In this document: positions 6,829-15,119 of the stretch, in pieces
How positions within the stretch are numbered: position 1 is the stretch's first letter
Layout of the letters: every line of letters begins with the position of its first letter
Assembly: GCA_002491565.1 (NCBI GenBank)
Contig: DKWE01000038.1
Location: forward strand, 1 to 22,050
Length of the DNA stretch: 22,050 nt
Direction of reading: 5' to 3'
Source: Lachnospiraceae bacterium UBA7160
GTDB lineage: Bacteria > Bacillota > Clostridia > Lachnospirales > Lachnospiraceae
The notes under the pieces: generated by a model
Databases searched by the model: none
The model's input: the letters and a program-made list of their open reading frames with translations, nothing else
What the model was told of the DNA's origin: nothing
Position numbers and translations under genes: made by a program

Positions 6829-6888
6829 CCCAACCATATATACGTAGTATATAGTTGCGCCGCACCCTTTTTGAGCACTGCTCAGAAC

Positions 6889-6985
6889 TATAGTCATGAG
6901 CACCATGCGCACCCCCGCGCATAACTATAAAATTTATAGTCGTGAGCACCCCTGCGCATCTGCACATTTTATAGTCATGAGCACC
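6889..6985. repeat. Three iteron-like direct repeats
   Basis: The 16-mer TATAGTCRTGAGCACC occurs at 6889-6904, 6935-6950 and 6970-6985, start-to-start spacings of 46 and 35 nt, with one variable base. GCGCAY-type GC-rich text separates the copies, and a degenerate fourth copy (TATAGTTGCGCCGCACC) begins near 6850. The spacing suggests protein-binding sites, most simply iterons for the adjacent replication protein. Confidence 0.7.
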
Positions 6986-6987
6986 CC

Positions 6988-9237
6988 CTACTCTGCAATC
7001 CTTTTGATATATACCTTCCCGTCATCTCCGGTGTATTTTTCAAAATCGCTTTTCAAATTTTTCTTTTGCCGCTGCCCTGTTCCGAACCAGGAAAGCAGTT
7101 CTTTGGACGATACCTCTAACTTTTCTGCTAGCTCCTGAGCAGAAACTTCCTTGCCTTCAAGTTCCAGGTTTGAAAACTCAACTTCAAATTCATTGCGCTT
7201 TTTCTGCCTGGTTTCTTCCGCTTTCTTTTTCCTTTTCTCTATGGCATTCTGCCAGGCTGGTTTTTCTTCCTCTGGTTGTATGTCGCTCAGGCTTCCTACA
7301 TTATCCAGTCTGTGTATCGGATAATCAAACCACAGATTTACAGGCTCGAACTTCTTAAACTCGCGGAGTGTACCTTCAATTCTCCAGGCGGTCATCGCGC
7401 GCACATTACGCACCGCTTCATCAATCTGCTCCTGCAATATTTTCATGCGCCAGCTTACCAGGTGCTCCTTGCAGTATTCCAGCATCCGCACGCTGCTGAG
7501 TGCATCATCCTGCGATATCTCTTCTTCTGGCCATCCATAGACGTCCAGGAAGCGCCTGCAGGCCGCACAGATGGCCTTATTCTCCTCCTGCTTCATCAGC
7601 TCGTTTGTGGTCTCCAGTTCGATCAGGTCCAGAAGTGCGTCTGGATCACGAGCAAACACGCCGGATCCCGAAGCGCGGTCCATGGACTTCTTCCCTCCCT
7701 GGTTGCCTTTGCTGTGGTGGTGGCAGTAAATCACCGCACAGCCCAGCTCCGTGCAGATCTTGTCAAATTCATTACAGAACTTCGACATCTGGTCGGCGCT
7801 GTTTTCATCGCCGGTGATTACCTTGTAGATCGGGTCTATCACGATCGCAGTGTAATTTTTCTTTATTGCCCTCCGGACCAGCCTCGGCCCGAGGTCGTTC
7901 ATCGGCAGCGACTTCCCCCTCAGGTTCCAGATATCAATGTTTTTCAGGTTCTTGGTACGTATCCCCATTGCCGTATAGACATCCCTGAACCTGTGCAGAC
8001 AGCTCACAGGGTCAAGTTCCAGGTTCACATACATCACTTTCCCCTGCGCGCACGCCCACTGGAGCCATGTTCCGCCCTCTGCAATCGCGATGCATAGTTC
8101 TATCAGCAGATAGGACTTCCCGGCCTTCGACGGTCCCGCTATGAGCATCTTATGCCCCTTACGGAGCACGCCATCAATCAGGCATGAAGCCAGTTCCGGT
8201 ATATCATCCCAGACGGATTCCAGGTTCTCCGGATCCGGGAGGTCATCGTTTATCCCCTCGATCCATTCCTTCCACTCCTCCCAGGATGACTTACCGATAT
8301 TTGTATCGATTATGAACTGTTTCTTTTCACCGCGCACGCAGCCTGGAAGCCTTGAAAGCCTAGATGGGTTCTTGTTCTGCGTATCGACCTCAAGGCCGTT
8401 TTTCTTGCATATCTGGTACAGGAATTCCACGCGCTTCTGGTACTCCTTATAGTCCGGAGCATCGATGTGCACGATCGCATGTACGCTCTTACCGCCGGAA
8501 AACATCAGGACCGCCACCGGCAGCTCCAGCTCCCGGATGATGCTGTTCTGCTTTTCGATGTCAAGGCTGTCCGATTCTACGAGTGCATACCGGTATTCCG
8601 TTACATTCCTGTTTGCGACTCCGTCACCGTCTAACGGGTTAAAGCGAACCCATGCCCCTGCCCCCGGGTCATAATCCCCAAGCGCCGCCCCAATGTCGTC
8701 ACCGTGATTCGAAACCTTTTCGAGAACTTCGCCAGCCGTTAGCTTGTATGTCCCCTTGTCCTTAGGGACATACTTTTTCTTGTCTTCGTCCAGCCGGGAC
8801 TTCATGGCAAAGCCAATGACTTCCCCTGGCTCAAACAGTGTCTCTATGTAACGTGTTACTTCCTTACCTGGATGCCACTCTTCCGGTTCCCTGACCTCCT
8901 GCCCCTCTATCCAGCCAGGCTGGCATACAACGCCATCCATCGTGATCTCATCGTCCCAGTCAAGCTCCCGCCCGCGTTCTGGTACCCAGCCATGTTCCAT
9001 GGCCATCTGCACGACCGTGCCGCCAGTCACCGGGTTGGATGCCCCATTGAACGTACGCCATTTCTTTTCACATTCCCCGGGATGGTACCTGTCCGGATCC
9101 CTGCTGCTCCATGCGTCCCATACGGATACCGCATAGCCCTCTTGCTTCAGCGCCATCCCTACGTTGCACCATTCCTGGTAACTCAGATCGCCAGGCGGGA
9201 TGTATCCGATTAGTTCCGCAAGGCTTGTCTTCTCCAT
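6988..9237 (-). CDS. Primase-helicase: PriCT-2, primase-like and RepA-like AAA ATPase domains
   Basis: A 749-aa replication protein. Residues about 15-75 match PriCT-2 (SYQEWCNVGMALKQEG...WDAWS...YHPGECEKKW). Residues about 195-310 look like a degenerate archaeo-eukaryotic primase/PrimPol domain: YALVESDSL (acidic motif I, 218-225), FSGGKSVHAIVHID (motif II, 246-259), PSRLSRLPG (motif III, 291-299). Residues about 350-560 form a RepA/AAA_25 RecA-fold ATPase with Walker A AGPSKAGKS (367-375), Walker B IVIDP (465-469) and a CHHHSKG sensor (505-511). The tail is charged and helical. It probably primes and unwinds phage DNA at the origin. AAGGAG lies 8 nt before the ATG, 3 nt after the helicase stop. 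The repeat-rich interval immediately downstream is a natural candidate origin. Confidence 0.88.
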   Translation of the reverse strand: MEKTSLAELIGYIPPGDLSYQEWCNVGMALKQEGYAVSVWDAWSSRDPDRYHPGECEKKWRTFNGASNPVTGGTVVQMAMEHGWVPERGRELDWDDEITMDGVVCQPGWIEGQEVREPEEWHPGKEVTRYIETLFEPGEVIGFAMKSRLDEDKKKYVPKDKGTYKLTAGEVLEKVSNHGDDIGAALGDYDPGAGAWVRFNPLDGDGVANRNVTEYRYALVESDSLDIEKQNSIIRELELPVAVLMFSGGKSVHAIVHIDAPDYKEYQKRVEFLYQICKKNGLEVDTQNKNPSRLSRLPGCVRGEKKQFIIDTNIGKSSWEEWKEWIEGINDDLPDPENLESVWDDIPELASCLIDGVLRKGHKMLIAGPSKAGKSYLLIELCIAIAEGGTWLQWACAQGKVMYVNLELDPVSCLHRFRDVYTAMGIRTKNLKNIDIWNLRGKSLPMNDLGPRLVRRAIKKNYTAIVIDPIYKVITGDENSADQMSKFCNEFDKICTELGCAVIYCHHHSKGNQGGKKSMDRASGSGVFARDPDALLDLIELETTNELMKQEENKAICAACRRFLDVYGWPEEEISQDDALSSVRMLEYCKEHLVSWRMKILQEQIDEAVRNVRAMTAWRIEGTLREFKKFEPVNLWFDYPIHRLDNVGSLSDIQPEEEKPAWQNAIEKRKKKAEETRQKKRNEFEVEFSNLELEGKEVSAQELAEKLEVSSKELLSWFGTGQRQKKNLKSDFEKYTGDDGKVYIKRIAE

Positions 9238-9240
9238 GCT

Positions 9241-10827
9241 TTATGCTCCTTTATACTCCTGCGGGTTGATATCCCGGGGGACCTTCCAGCCATTTGCCGC
9301 AATTCTGTCAATCAGTTTTTTCGCGGTATCAAATTCCCATGTACCTACATGCTGAAAACCGCGTCCCTCCAGGAAACGGATCTGCTTCGGAGTTGTAAGT
9401 CCTTCTGTTTTCCGTTTATCCAGCCTCTCTAATAGTTTAGTTGCTTTGCCCGCATTGTCGATTGCGTCAGGCATGATACCGAGCTTCTCCAATGCCTTCT
9501 TCTGCTTTTCAGACGGCGGCGCCATCTCCCATCCAAATGATGGAACGTATCCGGACAAGTCTTCCGCCTGGATGCTCATTTCAAACTGCAGTGGATCCAC
9601 CAGCCGCTTCTTTCGGCTCCGCATCTCTGCCAGCTGCTTTGCAAGCGCCTCTTCACGCTGCGTAACAACTTCCTCAGCTGCCTGCCGCTCTGCCTCTTCA
9701 ATGTCCACTGGCCCACCATACTCTTCTATGTTCTTCGTCATTACCTGTGCTACTTCCTCATCCTGGCAGATCAGGCTGGCCGGATGGCACAGCTCGTGGC
9801 GCTCCGTATGCCAGAGGAAATCCAGCAGGAGCAAATGCTCTTTTCTCGGATAAAGCCTTGTGCCACGCCCTACCATCTGACTGTACAAGCTGCGTACCTT
9901 TGTCGGCCGCAGGACGATCACACAGTCCACGCTAGGACAGTCCCAGCCTTCTGTCAGGAGCATGGAATTGCAGAGCACATTATATTTTCCTTCTTCAAAA
10001 TCCTTCAGTATTTGTGCCCGGTCCGCGCTTTCTCCATTTACCTCTGCTGCTGAAAATCCCATCTCATTCAGTATCGTACAAAATTTCTGAGAAGTCTTCA
10101 CGAGAGGAAGGAATACGACAGTCTTTCGGTTCATACAGTAATTACGCATTTCCTCTGCGATCTGCTGCAAGTATGGATCGAGTGCAGTTCCAAGGTCTCC
10201 AGCCTTAAAGTCCCCTGCACTGATCCCTACTCCAGAAAGGTCTAGTTTCAGCGGCAGTGTGAGCGCCTTGATCGGTGCGAGGTACCCTTCCTTGATTGCC
10301 TTCGGAAGTGTATATTCGTAAGCAAGGCTGTCAAAATATTCCCCAAGATTCCGCATATCCCCGCGGTCCGGCGTCGCTGTAACGCCAAGCACCTTCGCTT
10401 CAGGAAAATGTTGGAGCACACGCTGGTAGCTGTCTGACAGGCAATGGTGCGCTTCATCAATGATAATGGTACCGAAATAGTTCTGCCGGAACTGCTCCAG
10501 GCGCTTCTCCCGCATCAGCGTCTGCACAGATCCTACTGTAATGCGGAGCCAGCTCCCGAGGCAGCTTGATTCCGCTTTTTCCGTCGCACATGCGAGTCCG
10601 GTTGACTTATAAATCTTATCAGCCGCCTGCTCCAGGAGCTCGCCCCTGTGAGCAAGGATCAACACCCGTTTTCCCTGCCGCACACAGTCCTCTGCCACCT
10701 TCGCAAACACGACGGTTTTACCGCATCCGGTCGGGAGGACCAGGAGCGTTTTATCAACGCTGCCCCACTGAGTGAAGATCGCCTCCCGAGCTTCCTGCTG
10801 ATACGGGCGGAGCTGCATCTCTCCCAT
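9241..10827 (-). CDS. SF2 DEAH-type DNA helicase
   Basis: A 528-aa superfamily 2 helicase. In order: LRPYQQEA, motif I PTGCGKT (32-38), Ia LILAHRGELL, motif II DEAH (124-127), motif III VTATP (149-153), motif V SMLLTEGWDCPS, motif VI QMVGRGTR (317-324). The C-terminal 180 residues are charged with a short conserved GIMPD...EGLTTPKQIRFLEGRG-like segment found in phage helicases of this group. It would unwind DNA or remodel forks in phage replication or recombination. The start at 10827 shares TGATG with the upstream stop, suggesting reinitiation; other ATGs at 10842 and 10818 are possible. Confidence 0.9.
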   Translation of the reverse strand: MGEMQLRPYQQEAREAIFTQWGSVDKTLLVLPTGCGKTVVFAKVAEDCVRQGKRVLILAHRGELLEQAADKIYKSTGLACATEKAESSCLGSWLRITVGSVQTLMREKRLEQFRQNYFGTIIIDEAHHCLSDSYQRVLQHFPEAKVLGVTATPDRGDMRNLGEYFDSLAYEYTLPKAIKEGYLAPIKALTLPLKLDLSGVGISAGDFKAGDLGTALDPYLQQIAEEMRNYCMNRKTVVFLPLVKTSQKFCTILNEMGFSAAEVNGESADRAQILKDFEEGKYNVLCNSMLLTEGWDCPSVDCVIVLRPTKVRSLYSQMVGRGTRLYPRKEHLLLLDFLWHTERHELCHPASLICQDEEVAQVMTKNIEEYGGPVDIEEAERQAAEEVVTQREEALAKQLAEMRSRKKRLVDPLQFEMSIQAEDLSGYVPSFGWEMAPPSEKQKKALEKLGIMPDAIDNAGKATKLLERLDKRKTEGLTTPKQIRFLEGRGFQHVGTWEFDTAKKLIDRIAANGWKVPRDINPQEYKGA

Positions 10828-11273
10828 CAGAATCCGCCCCATTTCTTACCAGCAGCAGGGGGCAGGAATTCTGTAATCTCAGCGTGCGTTTTGGAAGCAT
10901 CGTTAAAGTTCGGCTTGTACTCAACCTTACAACGCCCCCTCCTGCCTGCCACCTGATTCCAGTTCATTTTCAGCTTTGCACCCTCTTCGTTTTCCATCAA
11001 ACCAATGCTAATGAAGAACTGTGACAGCCTCCGACTGAAGCTCCTATTGAGAATCAGATGCACGCAAAGCTGCGGACCATCTTCTACGTCCATGATATTG
11101 CAGTAAACAATTGCTTTATTCTGTCCCACATATCTGCTATTCTCACTGCTCACCTTTGCTCGCTCAAAATGGTCAACCATAAACTCATGCTCGCCCTCCG
11201 GCACCCTGGCAGCAGGCTTGTTTTCTACTTCATCATTCCAATCAAGTTCCTGGTTATTCATATTCTCTGCCAT
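10827..11273 (-). CDS. DUF669-like phage protein, putative ssDNA-binding partner
   Basis: A 148-aa protein with an acidic N-terminus (NNQELDWNDEVE), a central beta-rich region (YCNIMDVEDGPQLCVHL) and the segment GRRGRCKVEYKPNF...AEITEFLPP. The pattern and position match DUF669 proteins found beside Sak4-like ATPases and helicases in Gram-positive phages, thought to act as single-strand-binding or recombination accessory proteins. Two adjacent ATGs follow GAGGAGG; the second (11273) has the better spacing. The stop overlaps the helicase start as TGATG. The family call is by resemblance only. Confidence 0.7.
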   Translation of the reverse strand: MAENMNNQELDWNDEVENKPAARVPEGEHEFMVDHFERAKVSSENSRYVGQNKAIVYCNIMDVEDGPQLCVHLILNRSFSRRLSQFFISIGLMENEEGAKLKMNWNQVAGRRGRCKVEYKPNFNDASKTHAEITEFLPPAAGKKWGGF

Positions 11274-11288
11274 CATAATCCTCCTCTT

Positions 11289-12410
11289 TTAAAACGGAAT
11301 CTCTTCCTTTTCCCTTATCTTTACCGCGAACTCAACAATCTGTCTCCAGTTCGGGAGCACCCATTCATTGATGAAATCTTCCGGATAGTCAGCTACCTGC
11401 ATATCCGGCGGAAATGCTCCCGGCAGCCGCGCCCCCACAACATTCTGCAGATCAAACTCGCCCACGTTATCTGCAATCATCAGATCCCGCAGTTTTTTGT
11501 TGATACGGTGATCCGGCTCAAACTGATTTAATTCATCACTGTTACTGTTTGCACTGTTTTCTGGTACTACAGCTTCTGCCTGAGTACTGTCCTTCGGCTT
11601 CTTTTCCTCGGCAGGTTTCGTTCTATTTTCCTGCTTGATCTTCTCCGTTCCCGAAGCTTTCTGCTTTGGCATCTCACTTGCCGGATTGCCTGTCCCTGTC
11701 TGCGTTCCCTCAATGATGTGCCGGATTGACTCATAGCTGAAAGGCACTTCCTCTGGCAGGCTGTACCGGTTCTTTGCATCCCAGAACGGTGTGTGACAGG
11801 TATACATTATGCGCTGACCACCCTGCGCTTTTTTCTTCTTATTTACTTCGACTACTACAGTCTTGTAATTCGCAAAGAATACTGCATCCGCCCATTCCCG
11901 GATCATTGGGGCAACCTTTTTGGAAGTCTTCATCTCCCAATGGTCATATGCGCCCATCTCCTCTGGGAGCTCTACCTTGCGCAGCTGTGCATGCGCCGTC
12001 ATCACAACATGGATACCCTTCTGTGCTACATCAGAGAGCATGTTCAGGAACTTACCAAACCTCTCCGCGCTGTATGTGTAGCCTTTGCCATATCCCGGAT
12101 CTTCAAGCCCACTCCAGCCCTTCTCATCACAGAGAGACTCAACCTCGATCTGTTCCGCCCAGTCTGCCGTGTCAATCACGAGCGTCTTACAGCAGTCCGG
12201 CGTATTCAGCACGTACCGTACCTGACTCAGAAGCATTTCCCACGAGGATGCCGCCTCGAACCGGGCAACGTCCATATCTTTTGTACTCCCCTCCGTGTCA
12301 ATGAACACCGGATCCGGAAACTGTGATGCAAATGTTGACTTCCCGATCCCCTCGGGGCCATACACCACGATTTTCTTCGCGCCTGGCTGTTTTCCTCTGA
12401 CAATATTCAT
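11289..12410 (-). CDS. Sak4-like RecA-fold ATPase (phage nucleotide-binding protein, AAA_24)
   Basis: A 373-aa protein. Walker A GPEGIGKS is at residues 18-25, an FIDTEG segment follows, and Walker B TLVIDTADW is near 77-84, all in the N-terminal 230 residues. Phage AAA_24 proteins of this type (Sak4 group) anneal single strands and promote recombination with an SSB partner. Residues about 245-300 form a Lys/Glu/Ser-rich low-complexity linker, followed by a separate C-terminal region (RINKKLRDLMIADNVGEFDL...), longer than minimal Sak4 proteins. ATG at 12410 shares TAATG with the stop of the SMC-like gene. Neighbouring DUF669 and helicase genes support a recombination-replication role. Confidence 0.85.
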   Translation of the reverse strand: MNIVRGKQPGAKKIVVYGPEGIGKSTFASQFPDPVFIDTEGSTKDMDVARFEAASSWEMLLSQVRYVLNTPDCCKTLVIDTADWAEQIEVESLCDEKGWSGLEDPGYGKGYTYSAERFGKFLNMLSDVAQKGIHVVMTAHAQLRKVELPEEMGAYDHWEMKTSKKVAPMIREWADAVFFANYKTVVVEVNKKKKAQGGQRIMYTCHTPFWDAKNRYSLPEEVPFSYESIRHIIEGTQTGTGNPASEMPKQKASGTEKIKQENRTKPAEEKKPKDSTQAEAVVPENSANSNSDELNQFEPDHRINKKLRDLMIADNVGEFDLQNVVGARLPGAFPPDMQVADYPEDFINEWVLPNWRQIVEFAVKIREKEEIPF

Positions 12411-13726
12411 TAAAATACACCTGCTTTCCATTTCTTTTCTGTTTTTGGTGCCTCTGTTTCTGGCACCTCTGTCTCAGGATGCTCCTGCCCTGCAGCGTAG
12501 CCATCTTCGATCACAATGCTGCACTCCCCGCCAGTAGATACCCTGGTAGCAATCACCTGCAATCCTTCTGCCTCTAGCCACCGCCCGAACTCCTGCAGTG
12601 TCACAAGATCCATCTGCTCCAGCTTGTCCATCAGCACAAATCCACACTTCGGATTCAGTTTCCGCACAATCGCAGTAGATACCCGCAGACGGTCCGATCC
12701 GGACATGTTGTCCCATTTCTGACCCTTATAGACCAGTTCCCCATCTGCAACCGACAGCCCTTCCAGCGGCAGCTCTGCGGAGCCGAGGAGTTCCGTTTTC
12801 TGATTCCGGACGTCTTCAAGCTTTTTAGTCATCTCGTCATACTGCCGTTCGTATTCTCTGGCATCGTCCTCTGCCTTGTCCCGATCAAGATTTGCCCGGA
12901 CTTTGCGATTCGTCTCTTCGATATTTGCAATGCTTTCCTCCAATTCTGCTGTGGATTCATCTTGCAGCCCCTGCGCACCCGTCATGGCCGTTTCCAGCTC
13001 TTTCTTAGCTGCTGCGAGTTCCTGCTCCTTCTTTTCCAGCTGTTTCCGAAGCGTCTCAGCTTCCTGCTCCAAGAACACCACGGACCGTCTATACTGTGCA
13101 GCCCGCTCTCTTTTTCTCTGATTCTCCCCGTTCCTGGCAAGTATCTCCTGCTGCTGGCGAATCAGCTCCGTTGGAGAAACAAGGTCTTTCGGTGCTTCCG
13201 GGTAAAACACCTGCTCCTGAGCATATTTTTTCTTCCGGTCTGCGATTCGTCCGATCGTCTGCCGTTCATTGTAAAGTTCCTTTTCCTTGATCTCCAATTC
13301 AGCCAGCCTGTCCCCAACACCGATAATACGCAGCAGGGTAGCCGCCTTTTCTTTGCTTGAGGATTCCATGAACTTCGGCAGGTCAAGTGCCAGCTGCTCC
13401 ACAAATTCATTTAGGAGCTGTTGTCCGGCTTTCTTTCCCGCAGGATCCGTAACCTGCAGTGCGCTGTTCTTTCCTTTACGGTCAACGACCAAGCCATTAT
13501 CCATAACAATATGGATGTTCGGTGGAAGTGCCGATCCGTTGCGCTGTGCCTGCGACGGACGGTATCTGTCCCCGCCCAGTGCCCATGCAATAGCATCGAT
13601 CACCGATGTCTTCCCCTGCCCATTGTTTCCACCGATGATGGTCAACCCATTCGCGGCGGGTTCCAGCTTAATAGCTTTGACACGCTTCACATTCTCAATT
13701 TCCAGCTTATTAATCTTCAAAGACAT
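12410..13726 (-). CDS. SMC/RecF-like coiled-coil ATPase
   Basis: A 438-aa protein. The N-terminal INKLEIENVKRVKAIKLEP strand and Walker A GGNNGQGKT (32-40) are typical of the AAA_23/RecF-RecN group. A long Glu/Lys-rich coiled coil occupies about 145-312. The ABC signature-like NMSGSDRLRVSTA (340-352) and Walker B region FVLMDKLEQMD (363-373) follow; the second acidic residue expected after the Walker B Asp is Lys, as I recall from phage members. Such ATPases tether or process DNA ends, for instance with a nuclease, but no nuclease is adjacent. AAAGGA precedes the ATG. It is coupled (TAATG) to the Sak4-like gene, so the two probably act together in recombination. Confidence 0.85.
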   Translation of the reverse strand: MSLKINKLEIENVKRVKAIKLEPAANGLTIIGGNNGQGKTSVIDAIAWALGGDRYRPSQAQRNGSALPPNIHIVMDNGLVVDRKGKNSALQVTDPAGKKAGQQLLNEFVEQLALDLPKFMESSSKEKAATLLRIIGVGDRLAELEIKEKELYNERQTIGRIADRKKKYAQEQVFYPEAPKDLVSPTELIRQQQEILARNGENQRKRERAAQYRRSVVFLEQEAETLRKQLEKKEQELAAAKKELETAMTGAQGLQDESTAELEESIANIEETNRKVRANLDRDKAEDDAREYERQYDEMTKKLEDVRNQKTELLGSAELPLEGLSVADGELVYKGQKWDNMSGSDRLRVSTAIVRKLNPKCGFVLMDKLEQMDLVTLQEFGRWLEAEGLQVIATRVSTGGECSIVIEDGYAAGQEHPETEVPETEAPKTEKKWKAGVF

Positions 13727-13768
13727 TTACTTTTCCTTTCTCCCGTGCTACAATAAGCACAGGTTCTG

Positions 13769-13843
13769 CTATCTATTGACAGGATCCTTTGCCCCGTGAA
13801 CTTTGGTCGGTACCGGGGCATTTTTTCTGTCTGCCATCCTCAT
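13769..13843 (-). CDS. Tiny 24-aa ORF coupled to upstream gene
   Basis: ATG at 13843 overlaps the stop of the upstream gene as ATGA and has GGGAGGAGCAGAC as a good ribosome site. The peptide is basic and Pro-containing, with the core MADRKNAPVPTKVHGAKDP, and ends at TAG 13769. The same DNA holds a GCCCCG...CGGGGC inverted repeat (13791-13796 / 13813-13818), followed on the + strand by ATTTTTT, so it may instead act as a hairpin. Coding is inferred only from start context and coupling. Confidence 0.4.
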   Translation of the reverse strand: MRMADRKNAPVPTKVHGAKDPVNR

Positions 13844-14361
13844 GTCTGCTCCTCCCATAACCCCAAGGATTCCAGTTCCATCTTCCTGCCTTCTGCTCGG
13901 AATCGTGCTGCCAACTGCCCCATCTCATCGCCGCAGCCATCATTGCCCAGGTTCATTGCTAACTTGATCTCGTGGATATCTTGATGCACCTTGGCTTTAT
14001 CCACAAGCGCAACCTCGTTATTGTGGATATTGTTCATAACTTCTGCTGATGTCTTTCCTGATGATGTATCTACGATTGTGCTATTCACGAAAAAGCCAAA
14101 CTCTTCGTTAATGAATTCATGTATGTTTCTTGTCATTTCGATGTTGAAGGAATCCATGCCTTCACGCAGCACATCCGCCACTTTCGTAATCGTTGCTACG
14201 ACCAAAGGTGCTTCGTTTTTCGGAATCTCTCCTATCATCTCAAGTATGTTTTCAATCCAATATGAGATTCCATCGTTTAGCTCTGCTTTTACTTCTATGG
14301 GGTTGCCTACTATATACGCTGCCTCAACCTGCTTCATATAATCTGGATGTATCCTCTTCAT
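13840..14361 (-). CDS. Phage early protein of unknown function
   Basis: A 173-aa, mostly helical, acidic protein starting MKRIHPDYMKQVEAAYIVG; the ribosome site GGAGGTGAGAAA before the ATG at 14361 is near perfect. A middle segment (VVATITKVADVLREGMDSF) looks like a long amphipathic helix. No enzymatic motif is visible. It lies just upstream of the SMC-like ATPase gene, with a tiny overlapping ORF between, so a recombination accessory role is possible but unsupported. Confidence 0.65.
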   Translation of the reverse strand: MKRIHPDYMKQVEAAYIVGNPIEVKAELNDGISYWIENILEMIGEIPKNEAPLVVATITKVADVLREGMDSFNIEMTRNIHEFINEEFGFFVNSTIVDTSSGKTSAEVMNNIHNNEVALVDKAKVHQDIHEIKLAMNLGNDGCGDEMGQLAARFRAEGRKMELESLGLWEEQT

Positions 14362-14374
14362 TTTCTCACCTCCA

Positions 14375-14641
14375 TCAAACAATCCCGTACAGCCACAACA
14401 GCATGTACACTGTGCCAACCGCCATCATCATAAATGCTCCGACATAACCAATGACATCATCCCTGCGCTGGATCCGGATGCGCCGGTTCCTGGCTTCCCG
14501 TCGGCGGCAGTGCTCCGCGAGTTCCACGTTGATGCTCCGCAGGTCCGCGTCCATGTACGGTTCGCAAACGTCGTATCCGTCAAACCAGCCAATGATCACA
14601 TAGCTGTTGTAATCAGGCTCCAACTTCTTAGCCTTATTCAT
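14375..14641 (-). CDS. Small membrane protein with basic cytoplasmic domain
   Basis: An 88-aa protein. The N-terminal 60 residues are polar, ending in an Arg-rich stretch (CRRREARNRRIRIQRRDD); the C-terminus is one hydrophobic helix (VIGYVGAFMMMAVGTVYMLL). The positive-inside rule suggests the N-terminus stays in the cytoplasm. ATG at 14641 follows GGGAGGGG and overlaps the upstream gene by 8 nt. The pair with the next small membrane protein may act at the envelope, for example in exclusion, but there is no direct evidence. Confidence 0.65.
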   Translation of the reverse strand: MNKAKKLEPDYNSYVIIGWFDGYDVCEPYMDADLRSINVELAEHCRRREARNRRIRIQRRDDVIGYVGAFMMMAVGTVYMLLWLYGIV

Positions 14642-14831
14642 CGTCTTCCCCTCCCATAAAGTAATCACTTGCGATGATCACCGTCAGCGTAACCGCTGAT
14701 AACCCCAAAGCGGCTAGCGATTCCGGAAGTCCGTTCTGCACTGCCAGTACCTCAAGGACCACCGCGATGGTTTCCGCAAACACTGCCGCGCCTAATACCT
14801 TCCTCGCGGCTGGCTTCCTGTGTTTCCTCAT
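14634..14831 (-). CDS. Small two-helix membrane protein
   Basis: A 65-aa protein with a basic N-terminus (MRKHRKPAARK), two hydrophobic segments (VLGAAVFAETIAVVLEVLAV and LAALGLSAVTLTVIIASDYF) and an acidic C-terminus (GGEDDE). This looks like a hairpin in the membrane with both ends inside. AGAGGGGG precedes the ATG. A holin-like shape is possible, but it sits in the early operon far from any lysin, so I do not call it a holin. Confidence 0.65.
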   Translation of the reverse strand: MRKHRKPAARKVLGAAVFAETIAVVLEVLAVQNGLPESLAALGLSAVTLTVIIASDYFMGGEDDE

Positions 14832-14845
14832 GTTCCCCCTCTTCC

Positions 14846-15109
14846 CTACTCCCCGAGATACTTCAGGAGCATCCCTTTGTAGATATGATAGCTAAACCTT
14901 CTCCCTTCTCCGAGCGACGGATGCACCCTGCCGATCGGAAGCCTTTGCGTTTTCTTCTTATAATCATTCAGCATCTGGCCTCTGACCCGTCCGGGTGCCA
15001 GGCCAATAAGATGTGCTATATCTTCGACCTTGTACTCCTCCCGGTCACTTTGCTTAATCTGATCTACAGTTAGCAGACCTCTTTGTCTAGTCTGTCCCCT
15101 GTCTGGCAT
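14846..15109 (-). CDS. Small winged-helix/HTH-like DNA-binding protein
   Basis: An 87-aa basic protein. Residues about 24-45 (YKVEDIAHLIGLAPGRVRGQM) read as a helix-turn-helix, followed by RLPIGRVHPSLGEGRRFSYH, a wing-like strand pair seen in small phage HTH proteins. It probably binds DNA and may regulate early genes. The start is ATG at 15109; the best Shine-Dalgarno (AGGAGG) is 15 nt upstream, rather far, and the open frame continues upstream inside the next gene. It could be translated by coupling with that gene, which ends 10 nt upstream. Confidence 0.65.
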   Translation of the reverse strand: MPDRGQTRQRGLLTVDQIKQSDREEYKVEDIAHLIGLAPGRVRGQMLNDYKKKTQRLPIGRVHPSLGEGRRFSYHIYKGMLLKYLGE

Positions 15110-15119
15110 AACCTGTACT

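Larger units (their letters stand above)
6699..6987. other. Non-coding structured and repeat-rich interval, candidate phage replication origin
   Basis: About 290 nt without a credible gene, between the primase-helicase gene and the rusA leader gene. It holds three direct repeats (6889-6985), an AT-rich inverted repeat (ACTATA 6924-6929 / TATAGT 6935-6940), and a GC-rich hairpin block (6753-6828). Temperate phage origins often lie beside or inside replication initiator genes and combine iterons, AT-rich DNA and hairpins, so an origin is my inference. An open frame at 6740-6967 on the minus strand has no ribosome site and is made of the repeats. Confidence 0.5.

Noticed and set aside
6740..6967. 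75-codon minus-strand open frame in the repeat region
   Set aside because: No ribosome site, composition dictated by the direct repeats and hairpins, and no recognisable protein pattern.
6889..6985. CRISPR-like repeats
   Set aside because: Only three copies, unequal 19-30 nt gaps that share sequence, and no cas genes.
14634..14831. Holin call for the two-helix small membrane protein
   Set aside because: It lies in the early operon with no endolysin nearby; shape alone is not enough.
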